Below, piece by piece: positions 1 through 9,366 of a stretch of 64,000 nt of DNA. The position numbers and the translations under genes were made by a program. The stretch comes from Fusibacter sp. 3D3 (lineage in GTDB: Bacteria; Bacillota; Clostridia; Peptostreptococcales; Acidaminobacteraceae). Location of the stretch: the NCBI RefSeq assembly GCF_001748365.1, contig NZ_BDHH01000006.1, positions 1-64,000 on the forward strand, read 5' to 3'. The first letter of the stretch is position 1. Every line of letters starts with the position of its first letter. The notes beneath the pieces were generated by a model. The model was not told where the DNA came from, ran no database searches, and worked only from the letters and a program-made list of their open reading frames with translations.

Positions 1-1083
<1,083 letters not shown>

Positions 1084-1271
1084 TGACAAGTTTTCACTTG
1101 TGAAAACGAGCAAGGTTTAAGACCACAAAATAACAAATCGGTTAATCTGATATATGCAATTTTGAGTGTGCAAACATTGAGTTCTTGCTTGCAAGAATCT
1201 CAAGCCGACATAGCCTTTACGCAGTAAATGCAGGAGGCATGTCGGAGTGCTTAAGCTCAATTAAATATCTG
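1084..1271 (+). other. 23S-5S spacer with two hairpins
   Basis: No gene is seen here. The spacer holds an inverted repeat ttcttgc/gcaagaa around 1180-1197 and a second arm pair ccgacat/atgtcgg at about 1205-1246. Such stems in rRNA spacers commonly serve RNase III processing; that role is an inference. Confidence 0.5.
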
Positions 1272-1300
1272 TTGACATAAACAAAGATATGTGATAACAT
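1272..1300 (+). promoter_or_regulatory. probable sigma-A promoter for 5S rRNA and the tRNA array
   Basis: ttgaca at 1272-1277 and taacat at 1295-1300 are separated by exactly 17 bases, 31 bases upstream of the 5S gene. This suggests the 5S-tRNA block can be transcribed independently of the upstream 16S-23S genes. Confidence 0.6.
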
Positions 1301-1330
1301 TATTCTTGCTTATGTAAATGAAAACATAAA

Positions 1331-1446
1331 TCCAGTGATGAAGGCGGAGGGGCTACACCTGTTCCCATACCGAACACAGAAGTAAAGTCCTCCAGCGTCG
1401 ATGGTACTTGGCGGGCAGCTGCCTGGGAGAGTAGAACGTTGCTGGT
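1331..1446 (+). rRNA. 5S ribosomal RNA
   Basis: A 116-base sequence begins tccagtgatgaaggcggagg and contains the conserved cacctgttcccataccgaac and the closing region gcctgggagagtagaacg. Its ends pair (tccagtga with the terminal gctgg region) as in bacterial 5S rRNA. It lies between 23S rRNA and tRNA-Asn, the usual clostridial order. Confidence 0.96.
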
Positions 1447-1452
1447 TTATGT

Positions 1453-1527
1453 TCCAAGATAGCTCAACGGTGGAGCACTCGGCTGTTAACCGATAGGCTG
1501 AGGGTTCGAATCCCTCTCTTGGAGCCA
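1453..1527 (+). tRNA. tRNA-Asn(GTT)
   Basis: A cloverleaf with acceptor arms tccaaga/tcttgga, anticodon GTT at 1485-1487, a ggttcgaat T-loop and an encoded CCA. It is first of 13 tRNAs that follow the 5S gene. Confidence 0.97.
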
Positions 1528-1531
1528 TTTA

Positions 1532-1620
1532 GCCGGAGTGGCGGAACTGGCAGACGCACAGGACTTAAAATCCTGCGATCCTTACCGATCGTACCGGTTC
1601 GATTCCGGTCTTCGGCACCA
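1532..1620 (+). tRNA. tRNA-Leu(TAA)
   Basis: A long-variable-arm tRNA with acceptor arms gccggag/cttcggc, anticodon TAA at 1566-1568 and an encoded CCA. The extra arm (cgatccttaccgatcg) identifies class II tRNA. Confidence 0.97.
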
Positions 1621-1650
1621 ATTTTTTTAAAACAAAAGTATAAAAAATAT

Positions 1651-1726
1651 CGCGGAGTGGAGCAGTTGGCAGCTCGTTGGGCTCATAACCCAAAGGTCAC
1701 AGGTTCAAATCCTGTCTCCGCAACCA
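1651..1726 (+). tRNA. initiator tRNA-fMet(CAT)
   Basis: The anticodon is CAT. The first acceptor base C1651 faces A1722, an unpaired 1-72 position, and the anticodon stem has three G:C pairs (ggg/ccc next to the loop). Both are hallmarks of the initiator tRNA rather than elongator Met. Confidence 0.95.
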
Positions 1727-1729
1727 CAT

Positions 1730-1804
1730 GGCCCCTTGGTCAAGCGGTCAAGACACCGCCCTTTCACGGCGGTAACAGGGGTTCGATTCCCCTAGGGGTC
1801 ACCA
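1730..1804 (+). tRNA. tRNA-Glu(TTC)
   Basis: Acceptor arms ggcccct/aggggtc, anticodon TTC in ctttcac, and an encoded CCA. Confidence 0.97.
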
Positions 1805-1836
1805 TTAGTTTGTCCGAAACTTTAAAACGGACATAT

Positions 1837-1912
1837 GGGAGTTTAGCTCAGCTGGGAGAGCATCTGCCTTACAAGCAGAGGGTCATAGGTTCGATCCCTA
1901 TAACTCCCACCA
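1837..1912 (+). tRNA. tRNA-Val(TAC)
   Basis: Acceptor arms gggagtt/aactccc, anticodon TAC in the loop cttacaa, and an encoded CCA. Confidence 0.97.
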
Positions 1913-1915
1913 TAT

Positions 1916-1992
1916 GGCCTAGTAGTTCAGTTGGTTAGAACGCCAGCCTGTCACGCTGGAGGTCGAGGGTTCGAGTCCCTTCTAGGTCGCCA
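1916..1992 (+). tRNA. tRNA-Asp(GTC)
   Basis: Acceptor arms ggcctag/ctaggtc, anticodon GTC in the loop ctgtcac, discriminator G and an encoded CCA. Confidence 0.97.
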
Positions 1993-2092
1993 TTAAACAT
2001 TTTGATTTATTAATCAATTGTTTGTAAGTTGCATGAATGTTGATCGTTCATGTGTACATTGATAGGAATATTGATGTAGAAATGTACCAAAT

Positions 2093-2168
<76 letters not shown>

Positions 2169-2176
2169 TATTTTCT

Positions 2177-2261
2177 GGAGGGGTTCCCGAGTGGCCAAAG
2201 GGGACGGACTGTAAATCCGTTATCAGCGATTTCGAAGGTTCGAATCCTTCTCCCTCCACCA
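2177..2261 (+). tRNA. tRNA-Tyr(GTA)
   Basis: A long-variable-arm tRNA with acceptor arms ggagggg/tccctcc, anticodon GTA in ctgtaaa, and an encoded CCA. Confidence 0.97.
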
Positions 2262-2268
2262 ATAACAT

Positions 2269-2343
2269 GCGGAAGTGGCTCAGTGGTAGAGCATCGCCTT
2301 GCCAAGGCGAGGGTCGCGAGTTCGAATCTCGTCTTCCGCTCCA
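2269..2343 (+). tRNA. tRNA-Gly(GCC)
   Basis: Acceptor arms gcggaag/cttccgc, anticodon GCC in ttgccaa, and an encoded CCA. Confidence 0.97.
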
Positions 2344-2348
2344 AATTT

Positions 2349-2425
2349 GCGTTCATAGCTCAACTGGATAGAGCACCGCCCTTCTAAGGCGGGGGTTAGG
2401 GGTTCGAGTCCCTTTGGACGCACCA
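2349..2425 (+). tRNA. tRNA-Arg(TCT)
   Basis: Acceptor arms gcgttca/tggacgc, anticodon TCT in cttctaa, and an encoded CCA. Confidence 0.96.
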
Positions 2426-2442
2426 ATTTTAGTAACAATTCT

Positions 2443-2531
2443 GGAGAGGTACCGAAGCGGTCATAACGGGGCGGTCTTGAAAACCGTTAGGGTGTGAGCC
2501 CACGTGGGTTCGAATCCCACCCTCTCCGCCA
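2443..2531 (+). tRNA. tRNA-Ser(TGA)
   Basis: A long-variable-arm tRNA with acceptor arms ggagagg/cctctcc, anticodon TGA in cttgaaa, and an encoded CCA. Confidence 0.97.
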
Positions 2532-2551
2532 ATTACTAAATCCTAAAATTG

Positions 2552-2628
<77 letters not shown>

Positions 2629-2629
2629 T

Positions 2630-2705
2630 GCCCGGATAGCTCAGTCGGTAGAGCAGGGGACTGAAAATCCCCGTGTCGGTGGTTCGATTCCGCCTCCGGG
2701 CACCA
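2630..2705 (+). tRNA. tRNA-Phe(GAA)
   Basis: Acceptor arms gcccgga/tccgggc, anticodon GAA in ctgaaaa, and an encoded CCA. It is the last tRNA before the array terminator. Confidence 0.97.
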
Positions 2706-2711
2706 TTAAAA

Positions 2712-2744
2712 AGCAGTGATGAAGTATTTCATCGCTGTTTTTTT
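2712..2744 (+). terminator. terminator of the rRNA-tRNA operon
   Basis: Arms cagtgatgaa and ttcatcgctg (one G:U pair) form a hairpin with a short loop and are followed by a run of seven T, directly after the last tRNA. Confidence 0.85.
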
Positions 2745-2784
2745 ATGCAATTTTCATGCAATTTTGATGGTTACATAGTTGTAG

Positions 2785-2813
2785 TTGACTTTTGATTTTT
2801 AGAGTGATAAAAT
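2785..2813 (+). promoter_or_regulatory. sigma-A promoter of the acetyltransferase gene
   Basis: ttgact (2785-2790) and taaaat (2808-2813) are 17 bases apart. Transcription would begin near 2820, which rules out the in-frame ATG at 2792 as the start of the following gene. Confidence 0.7.
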
Positions 2814-2839
2814 TTCATCTAAAACATATGGAGGTAATG

Positions 2840-3370
2840 ATGAAAGGGAAAAGAGTTTATCTAAGATCTATTGAGCGTGGAGATGTAGAATTAGCATGGC
2901 AATACATGAATAACGAAGATACATTTTATAATTTAAGCGTTGGAATTCCATATCCAATGAATCGCGATAACGAAACTGACTGGTATGAATCTCAAAGGAA
3001 ACGAAGTGATGCCTATAATTTTGCAATATGTAATGTTGAGGATGATTTATACATTGGCGGTTGTGGTATCAATTCAATTGATTGGAATAATAGAAGTTGC
3101 AATATAGGTATTTTTATTGGAGATGATAAATTTAAGGGAAAAGGGTTTGGGACAGAAGCGATGGCTCTGCTTTTATCTTTTATTTTTAATCAAATAAGTG
3201 TTGATCGAGTAGAATTGAGAGTTTTCAGCTTCAATGAGCGTGCGGTAAAATCGTATATAAAAAACGAATTTGTTCAAGAGGGTCGATTGAGAAAGGCAAT
3301 TTATAGAAATGGACAATTTTATGATGAGATTATTATGAGCATCTTAAGAGATGAATATCTTAAGAGATGA
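2840..3370 (+). CDS. GNAT-family N-acetyltransferase (RimJ/RimL-like)
   Basis: This 176-residue protein would transfer an acetyl group from acetyl-CoA to an amine, but the substrate is not evident. The fold signature is complete: an N-terminal strand (KRVYLRSIERGD), a central strand with IGGCGI, then the acetyl-CoA loop GDDKFKGKGFGTEAM and a C-terminal ELRVFSFNERAVKSY segment typical of RimJ/RimL and SpeG-like enzymes. The start at 2840 is chosen because ggagg at 2830-2834 lies five bases upstream and a promoter overlaps the longer frame. The last ten residues are encoded by a 16-bp tandem repeat, so the original C-terminus may have been altered. It is monocistronic by context. Confidence 0.85.
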   Translation: MKGKRVYLRSIERGDVELAWQYMNNEDTFYNLSVGIPYPMNRDNETDWYESQRKRSDAYNFAICNVEDDLYIGGCGINSIDWNNRSCNIGIFIGDDKFKGKGFGTEAMALLLSFIFNQISVDRVELRVFSFNERAVKSYIKNEFVQEGRLRKAIYRNGQFYDEIIMSILRDEYLKR

Positions 3371-3434
3371 ATATCTTAAGAGATGAGTATCTTAAGGGAT
3401 AAGTATATTTATAAATGAGTATCTCAAGAAATAA
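3339..3434 (+). repeat. six-copy 16-bp tandem repeat across a gene end
   Basis: Units start at 3339, 3355, 3371, 3387, 3403 and 3419. The consensus is atatcttaagagatga; units 2 and 3 are identical and units 4 to 6 decay progressively. The acetyltransferase stop codon lies at the end of unit 2. Because 16 is not a multiple of three, each copy is read in a different frame. Confidence 0.9.
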
Positions 3435-3487
3435 GTATAGAGACTTTTGAAATAGAATAGATCATTGAAGTTACAAGGAGGCATATT

Positions 3488-3760
3488 GTGTTATTTGAAA
3501 TGGAAATAGAGGCATTGAGGAATCAACTGGATAATATAGATGGACAAATGGTTATGCTGTTAGAAAAAAGATTTGAAATTACTGATGAAATTGGCAGGCT
3601 AAAAAAAACCTATGCTCAACCGATAGATCAAATTAGTAGAGAAATTCAAATTAAGCAGAATTTGATGGATAAACTTGAAGGCTATAGACATTTAAATGAG
3701 ATCCTAAATATCTATGAACTATTATTTGATATGAGTAAAAAGTCCCAAAAAAACGTTTAA
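3488..3760 (+). CDS. chorismate mutase, AroQ type (monofunctional, short)
   Basis: This 90-residue all-helical protein matches the AroQ chorismate mutase fold, which rearranges chorismate to prephenate for Phe/Tyr synthesis. Visible family features are the LRNQLDNIDGQMVMLLEKRFEITDEIG first helix (Arg, Asp and the conserved RF/ALxxRF-like element) and the downstream ISREIQI helix. The GTG start follows aaggagg by about six bases. Other aromatic genes are not adjacent, so its metabolic partner is not shown by context. Some standalone AroQ-like proteins lack good activity; the N-terminal catalytic Arg-equivalent and Lys (RLKKTY) appear present. Confidence 0.75.
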   Translation: MLFEMEIEALRNQLDNIDGQMVMLLEKRFEITDEIGRLKKTYAQPIDQISREIQIKQNLMDKLEGYRHLNEILNIYELLFDMSKKSQKNV

Positions 3761-3880
3761 ATAGAGGCGTTTTATAAAAAAGAATTACAAATATATTAAG
3801 AATATAATTCCATATAGGATTAGTTTAAAATAAATAGTATACTGATAATAAGTGAACATTAATTTTATACGGGGGCATAC

Positions 3881-4711
3881 ATGGAATTTATTCAAACTAT
3901 CATGACCTACATTCTTGATTTGATCTCAGAAATACGAATCACATATATAATCGATATATTGATTATTGCATTTGTATTTTATAAGCTCTTGGGATTTATA
4001 AAAGAAACAAGGGCTGAACAGCTCGTTAAAGGTTTTTTAATAATTTTAATTGTATCTAAATTAAGCGAATGGGCCAAATTGTATGCTGTAAACTATATCT
4101 TACAGAGTACTTTTACAATTGGATTGATTGCACTGGTTATTCTGTTTCAACCAGAGATGCGAAAGGCTTTAGAGCACTTGGGGCGTAGTCAAATCTTTAT
4201 GATGACTAACAGAAAAAATACATTAGATGATCTCAATAAGTCAATTAATGAAATTGTTGATGCGGCAGGTGTAATGTCTAGGAAAAAAATAGGTGCATTA
4301 ATCGTAATTGAAAGAACAACAGGCATCAATGATATCATTGAAACAGGAACGGTAACAGACGCACAGATTTCAGCAGATCTTTTAATGAATATTTTTTATC
4401 CTAAATCACCCTTACATGATGGTGCTGTTGTGATTAAAAATAATAGGTTAATGGCCGCGGGCTGTTTACTGCCATTGTCTGCAAACAAGTACATCAGTAA
4501 GGAACTTGGAACGCGACATAGAGCGGCTATGGGCATGACAGAAAGTTCTGATGCAATGATTGTAATTGTATCAGAAGAGACAGGGCATATCTCAATGGCA
4601 GTTGAAGGTAAATTGCAACGGTTTTTAGATACGAAAACATTAAAAGAGCTTATGATTACAACTTTGAGTCAAGAAAAAGAAATAAAAGCTGGAGGTGGTA
4701 AAGATGCCTAA
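3881..4711 (+). CDS. cdaA: diadenylate cyclase CdaA (c-di-AMP synthase)
   Basis: CdaA condenses two ATP into the second messenger c-di-AMP at the membrane. The 276-residue protein has three N-terminal membrane helices (about 20-40, 48-66 and 76-90) and a DAC domain from about 100. The DAC domain contains the signature PLHDGAVVI with D180-G181-A182 and the RHR motif at 212-214, both required for catalysis. Length matches the family. A ggggg ribosome-binding site precedes the ATG. The 3' end overlaps the YbbR gene by eight bases, so the two are translationally coupled; in Firmicutes YbbR (CdaR) binds and regulates CdaA. glmM, the usual third gene, is absent here. Confidence 0.97.
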   Translation: MEFIQTIMTYILDLISEIRITYIIDILIIAFVFYKLLGFIKETRAEQLVKGFLIILIVSKLSEWAKLYAVNYILQSTFTIGLIALVILFQPEMRKALEHLGRSQIFMMTNRKNTLDDLNKSINEIVDAAGVMSRKKIGALIVIERTTGINDIIETGTVTDAQISADLLMNIFYPKSPLHDGAVVIKNNRLMAAGCLLPLSANKYISKELGTRHRAAMGMTESSDAMIVIVSEETGHISMAVEGKLQRFLDTKTLKELMITTLSQEKEIKAGGGKDA

Positions 4712-6083
4712 TAAGCCCTTAAAATCACTGTCATCTTCGTTGCTTAGTGGAATCAGATGGATCAGAAATTTACCGAGAGCTTTTTTTACAGTAAATCTTT
4801 CACATAATACAGGTATAAAATTATTTTCATTAGTTCTTGCGATATTATTTTGGGTTTATGTGATGGATCAAGTCGATCCTGAGATTACAAAGACATTTGA
4901 AAATGTGCCGATTCAGCTTATAAATCTTCAGGAATTGGATCAAAACAATTTGAAAATTATGAACCAACATGATTACTTTGTGAATGTTGAAGTCGTTGGA
5001 AGACGCAATAATGTAATTAATTTGAATTCAAATTCTATCTATTTATGGGCGGACATGAGAGGTGTCAAAAAGGGTATAAATACGCTTTCGATTAATAAAA
5101 CTATTAATTCTGAAGCGGTTATGATCAATACAATTTTGCCAAGTGATATTGTACTTACGGTGGATCAAATCGTTTCTCTTCCAAAACCTGTAAAAGTAAC
5201 TTTAAATGGAGACTATGCTACTTCTATTTATCAAGATGCACTAATGGTTAATCCTGATGAGATTAAAGTGAGTGGACCAGAGAGCGTTGTTAACACGGTT
5301 GCATATCTGGGCGGTGTAATTAATGTAAGTAATTTAACATCAGATCTAACGAAGGACATTTCGCTGGTGCCTTATAATTATGATGGTGAAATTGTGAACG
5401 GTATTACTCTAGACAATAACTATTCCAATGTCTCGCTAAAGCTTGGTAAAACTAAAACAGTTGATCTGAACGTGACTGTGGAAGGAACTCCGATGGAGGG
5501 CTATGAAGTTGTCTCGTATAAAACGATCCCCGAAAGCATTAGTATTCAAGGGGATGTTAATAAAATAAATACAATTGATGTGATTAGTCCAGAAAAAATC
5601 GTGCTAAAAGGTGACGAAGATGCAACTTTCATCATTGAAAAGGACTTGATTTTACCGGAGGGTGTCAAAGCAACGACTGCAAATGGTCCGATTCAAGTTG
5701 AAATAGAAATTGAAGCGCTACAGACAAAAGAATTTACATTCGCAGCAAAGGATCTTCCAATCGTAAATTTACAAGAAAATTTTATGACGGATCTAGCTGA
5801 AAGTGAACAAATGGTAACGGTCAAGATTAGAGAAATTGAATCGGTTATAAAAACACTTGCAAAAGCTGATATACACTTATATTTGAATTTCAGTAATGTG
5901 GATAAACAAGGTGCTTATAAATTAAAGGTTATTATCTCCGATCAGGATAATTTCAATGATATTGTTATTGATCCAGTGTATATTGATGTCAATGTTATCG
6001 ATCAAGCGACTAATCCTGGAACAACTGGGAATAATGGTGCGACTGGAAATTCAGGGAATGTCGGAACGCCAGGATCTAATTGA
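4704..6083 (+). CDS. cdaR: YbbR-domain protein, CdaA regulator CdaR
   Basis: This 459-residue protein has a short cytoplasmic N-terminus, one membrane helix at about 39-54 (LFSLVLAILFWVYV) and an extracellular region made of several YbbR repeats (beta-rich units such as VDQVDPEI..., KTVDLNVTVEGTP...). It ends in a low-complexity Gly/Asn/Thr tail. In other Firmicutes the protein binds CdaA and adjusts c-di-AMP production. The ATG at 4704 is chosen over an upstream GTG because ggaggt at 4691-4696 sits seven bases before it. A terminator follows at 6127. Confidence 0.93.
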   Translation: MPNKPLKSLSSSLLSGIRWIRNLPRAFFTVNLSHNTGIKLFSLVLAILFWVYVMDQVDPEITKTFENVPIQLINLQELDQNNLKIMNQHDYFVNVEVVGRRNNVINLNSNSIYLWADMRGVKKGINTLSINKTINSEAVMINTILPSDIVLTVDQIVSLPKPVKVTLNGDYATSIYQDALMVNPDEIKVSGPESVVNTVAYLGGVINVSNLTSDLTKDISLVPYNYDGEIVNGITLDNNYSNVSLKLGKTKTVDLNVTVEGTPMEGYEVVSYKTIPESISIQGDVNKINTIDVISPEKIVLKGDEDATFIIEKDLILPEGVKATTANGPIQVEIEIEALQTKEFTFAAKDLPIVNLQENFMTDLAESEQMVTVKIREIESVIKTLAKADIHLYLNFSNVDKQGAYKLKVIISDQDNFNDIVIDPVYIDVNVIDQATNPGTTGNNGATGNSGNVGTPGSN

Positions 6084-6126
6084 TTTTTATGTGATGAAGA
6101 GCTATAAAATAGTCTAAATATTTATG

Positions 6127-6170
6127 AAGCTTTAAGATATTGTCAAGAGGAGATGTCTTAGAGCTTTTTT
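6127..6170 (+). terminator. terminator after cdaA-cdaR
   Basis: Arms agctttaaga (6128-6137) and tcttagagct (6156-6165), with one G:U pair, are followed by a T run. Confidence 0.75.
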
Positions 6171-6255
6171 ATGATGTGATGTCATTTAGTGATATAATGG
6201 GATTGGATAAAGACATCGCTGCTATAAAGTAGAATGTATTAATTTGAGGTGAACA

Positions 6256-7995
6256 GTGAAAAAAGAACTCGAAAAAATATTAGATTCAACTCATGATGCA
6301 ATGATTGCAATTGATAAGCATAATTTGATTACACTTTTCAACAAATCTGCTGAGCGATTGACGAAGATAAGTGCTTCAGATGCCATTGGACAACCCGTTC
6401 AAATTATCGTAGAAAATACGCGATTACCGGTGATTCTTGAGACGGGGATATCTGAACTCAATCAAAAACAGCAATTAAATGATGTCACAATCATTACGAA
6501 TAGAATGCCTATATTAAGTGATGATGGCGATATTATAGGTGCTGTTGCAATATTTAGAGACATTTCTGAAATGATTGAACTTGCAGAACAAATAACAAAT
6601 CTCAATCAAATTAGGGAGACTCTTGAGGCCACAATTAATGCGACTCAAGATGCAATTTCAGTTGTGGATTCTGATGGCGTAGGTATTCTTATAAATCCAG
6701 CATATACGCGGATGACGGGCTATACAAACGATGATATTATTGGAAAGGATTGTACAGTTGACTTAGCTGAAGGTGAGAGTGTTCATTTGGAAGTGCTTAG
6801 AACCGGAAAACCTGTTCGAGGAAAGACACTTAAAGTTGGGCCGAAGAGAAAGGATGTTATCGCTGAGGCAGCTCCTATTATTGTGAAGGGTATTGTAAAA
6901 GGTTCTGTGGCAATTATACATGATTTAACGGAAGTAAATGAAATCTATAGACAATTAGATCAAGCTAAAAAGATTATTCGAAACCTTGAAGCGAAATACA
7001 CTTTTGATGATATTATGGGTGGCAGTGAGATTTTGAACAATGCGATAGAAAAAGCGAAAATTGCGGCAGAGACGCCCGCAACTGTTATTTTAAGAGGTGA
7101 GAGTGGCACTGGAAAAGAACTTTTTGCACATGCAATACACAATGCCTCCAATAGAAAGTATGCGCAATTTGTAAGGGTCAATTGCGCTGCAATTAACGAA
7201 AATCTACTGGAAAGTGAATTGTTTGGATATGAAGAAGGTGCGTTTACAGGTGCGTCGAAGGGCGGTAAAATTGGTCTCTTTGAAAAAGCCAATGGGGGAA
7301 CCATTTTTTTAGATGAAATTGGGGAATTATCACTAAATACACAAGCTAAACTTTTAAGAGTACTTCAAGAAAAGGAAATTTTAAAAGTGGGCAGTACGAA
7401 ACCAATCCCGATAGATGTCAGAGTGATTACGGCAACAAATGTGGATCTCGAAAAAGCCATTAAAGAACATCTTTTTAGACAGGATTTGTATTATCGCTTA
7501 AATGTAGTGCCAATCTACATCCCTGCTCTAAGGGAGAGACTTGATGATGTGGGTGTATTGGTCAAACATCTAATTAATAGATTCAATCAAGAATATGGGC
7601 GCAATGTTGAGCGTGTTTCTGATGCCGTTCTTGAAATTATCAAATCATATGATTGGCCTGGAAATGTCAGGGAGCTTGAAAATTTTGTCGGCAGAGCCAT
7701 GATTAATATTAGAATGCATGAATATTTATTAACGGCACTTCATTTGCCTCAACTCAATATGGGCATTCCAAATGTCAATTATAATCTTGGAGAGGTTGTT
7801 CAAAAGATTGAATTGCTTGGATCGGATAATACTTTAGAATACCGTGTTTTGGCATTTGAAAAATTTCATATAGAAACAGTGCTTGAAAATAACAACGGTA
7901 ATCGTGAAGCGACAGCAAAAGTGCTTGGGATATCATTAAGAACATTATATTATAAACTCAATAAGTTAAATCGCGGGCTTGATATGGATAAATAG
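6256..7995 (+). CDS. sigma-54-dependent transcriptional activator (PAS-PAS-AAA+-Fis)
   Basis: This 579-residue enhancer-binding protein activates RNA polymerase carrying sigma-54 by ATP hydrolysis. Two PAS sensor domains (about 5-105 and 120-225) precede an AAA+ domain with Walker A GESGTGKE at 281-288, the sigma-54-contacting GAFTGA loop at 328-333, Walker [11 protein letters not shown] and an arginine finger region. A Fis-type helix-turn-helix ([17 protein letters not shown]) ends the protein. The architecture resembles Bacillus BkdR/RocR. The GTG start follows gaggtg. Directly downstream lie paired enhancer-like sites and a -24/-12 promoter before buk, so it very probably controls the buk-ptb-buk-vor operon. 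The PAS ligand is unknown. Confidence 0.95.
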   Translation: MKKELEKILDSTHDAMIAIDKHNLITLFNKSAERLTKISASDAIGQPVQIIVENTRLPVILETGISELNQKQQLNDVTIITNRMPILSDDGDIIGAVAIFRDISEMIELAEQITNLNQIRETLEATINATQDAISVVDSDGVGILINPAYTRMTGYTNDDIIGKDCTVDLAEGESVHLEVLRTGKPVRGKTLKVGPKRKDVIAEAAPIIVKGIVKGSVAIIHDLTEVNEIYRQLDQAKKIIRNLEAKYTFDDIMGGSEILNNAIEKAKIAAETPATVILRGESGTGKELFAHAIHNASNRKYAQFVRVNCAAINENLLESELFGYEEGAFTGASKGGKIGLFEKANGGTIFLDEIGELSLNTQAKLLRVLQEKEILKVGSTKPIPIDVRVITATNVDLEKAIKEHLFRQDLYYRLNVVPIYIPALRERLDDVGVLVKHLINRFNQEYGRNVERVSDAVLEIIKSYDWPGNVRELENFVGRAMINIRMHEYLLTALHLPQLNMGIPNVNYNLGEVVQKIELLGSDNTLEYRVLAFEKFHIETVLENNNGNREATAKVLGISLRTLYYKLNKLNRGLDMDK

Positions 7996-8008
7996 AACAA
8001 ATTAATTC

Positions 8009-8053
8009 ATGCAATATTTTGCATTTTGAAGAGTTAGGTGCAAAACACTGCAT
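8009..8053 (+). promoter_or_regulatory. paired upstream activator sites for the sigma-54 regulator
   Basis: Two 16-bp dyads of the same pattern occur at 8009-8024 (atgcaatattttgcat) and 8038-8053 (gtgcaaaacactgcat), 29 bp apart centre to centre, about three helical turns. They lie 160-220 bp upstream of the -24/-12 promoter, the usual distance for enhancer sites. Binding by the adjacent regulator is inferred. Confidence 0.6.
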
Positions 8054-8071
8054 GTTAATTATTGCATCATT

Positions 8072-8103
8072 AGACGGATTGATTATAAATCAGTCTTTTT
8101 TTT
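8072..8103 (+). terminator. terminator of the sigma-54 regulator gene
   Basis: Arms agacggatt and aatcagtct (one mismatch) form a stem followed by eight T. Confidence 0.75.
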
Positions 8104-8211
8104 CGTTAGGGGGAAAGGGAAGCCTAATAGATGAATATTTGAAATACACTTGTAGAGCGTCTTTCAACGGTTGAATATAAATTCACTAGGACAATTGCCA
8201 AAATGATTATA

Positions 8212-8228
8212 TTGGCATCATCCTTGCG
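8212..8228 (+). promoter_or_regulatory. sigma-54 (-24/-12) promoter
   Basis: ttggcatcatccttgcg matches the consensus TTGGCAC-N5-TTGC. The GG at 8214-8215 and GC at 8226-8227 are exactly 12 bp apart, as sigma-54 requires. It lies 47 bases before the TTG start of buk, and transcription should start near 8239. Confidence 0.88.
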
Positions 8229-8274
8229 TCATTTATAAGTGATAGATTAATTAAAATTAGTTGGAGGTGTCAAT

Positions 8275-9366
8275 TTGGAAAGAAAATATGTCTTAGTGAT
8301 TAATCCAGGCTCAACGTCAACGAAAATTGCGGTTTATGAGGGGTATGAGAGAAAAGCTCAAGAAAATTTAACACATGAGACTTCAGAACTTGAAAAATAT
8401 GAGAAAATAACAGACCAATATGAGTACAGAAAAGATATGATTGTAAAATGGCTTGTAGACGAAAATTATGCCCCTTCTAAATTAGCGGCTGTTGTAGGAC
8501 GGGGTGGATTGCTCAGACCAATGCCAAGTGGCACTTATAAAGTAACAGAGCCAATGATCCAAGATCTCATTGTTGGTATTCAAGGTGAACATGCTTCAAA
8601 TCTAGGCGGCATGATTGCGGGTGCAATCGCCAAGTCAGAGCAAATTGAAGCTTATATAGTAGATCCCGTTGCAGTTGATGAGTTTGAAGATGTGGCAAGA
8701 GTATCTGGAATGCCTCAAATTGTACGCAAGTCGCTTGTACACGCACTTAATATTAAAGCGATTGCACACAGTGTTGCAAATGATAAACGGGTTAAAGTGG
8801 AAGATTTAAACCTTGTGATTGCACATCTGGGTGGCGGTATATCGGTAGTGCCTTTACTAAAGGGCAGAATGCTTGATGCGAATAATGCCAATGAAATGGG
8901 ACCCTTTTCACCAGAGAGAACTGGCGGATTGCCTGTGGGAGATGTGGCAAAACTTTGCTTTTCAGGCGCCTATACCTTTGGATCACTCAAGAAAAAACTT
9001 AGAGGAAAAGGCGGCATGACCGCATATCTTGGCACTAATGATGCAAGAGAAGTGCTAAAACGGATTGAATCTGGCGATGAGAATGCCAAATTAGTCTTTG
9101 AAGCAATGGGGTATCAGATTGCTAAAGAAATTGGTGCTATGGCAACGGTTCTCCAAGGTAAAATTGATGCCATCGTACTCACTGGGGGTGTGGCATATTC
9201 TAAATATTTAACGGATTATATTAAAGAACATGTGGCATTTATAGCACCTGTTATTATAAAACCAGGTGAAGATGAGATGGAAGCATTAAATGAAGGCGTT
9301 CAGCGTGTACTCAATGGTGAGGAAAATGCAAAAATATATGAAAAAGAGGTCATAATCAATGATTAA
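8275..9366 (+). CDS. buk: butyrate kinase (first paralogue)
   Basis: Butyrate or branched-chain fatty-acid kinase forms ATP from an acyl phosphate and ADP in the last step of acid formation. The 363-residue protein has the acetate/propionate-kinase family phosphate loop [12 protein letters not shown] near the N-terminus, the AHLGGGIS motif and [15 protein letters not shown], which is typical of butyrate kinases. Start codon is TTG, with ggaggtg five bases upstream; other frames would lose the N-terminal loop. The gene overlaps ptb by eight bases. It is the first gene after the sigma-54 promoter. In a Vor context the substrate is likely isobutyryl- or isovaleryl-phosphate as much as butyryl-phosphate. 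Confidence 0.93.
   Translation: MERKYVLVINPGSTSTKIAVYEGYERKAQENLTHETSELEKYEKITDQYEYRKDMIVKWLVDENYAPSKLAAVVGRGGLLRPMPSGTYKVTEPMIQDLIVGIQGEHASNLGGMIAGAIAKSEQIEAYIVDPVAVDEFEDVARVSGMPQIVRKSLVHALNIKAIAHSVANDKRVKVEDLNLVIAHLGGGISVVPLLKGRMLDANNANEMGPFSPERTGGLPVGDVAKLCFSGAYTFGSLKKKLRGKGGMTAYLGTNDAREVLKRIESGDENAKLVFEAMGYQIAKEIGAMATVLQGKIDAIVLTGGVAYSKYLTDYIKEHVAFIAPVIIKPGEDEMEALNEGVQRVLNGEENAKIYEKEVIIND

Noticed and set aside
6960..7304. 114-codon minus-strand frame opposite the sigma-54 regulator
   Set aside because: It lies antisense to the AAA+ domain and has no homology features or ribosome-binding site.
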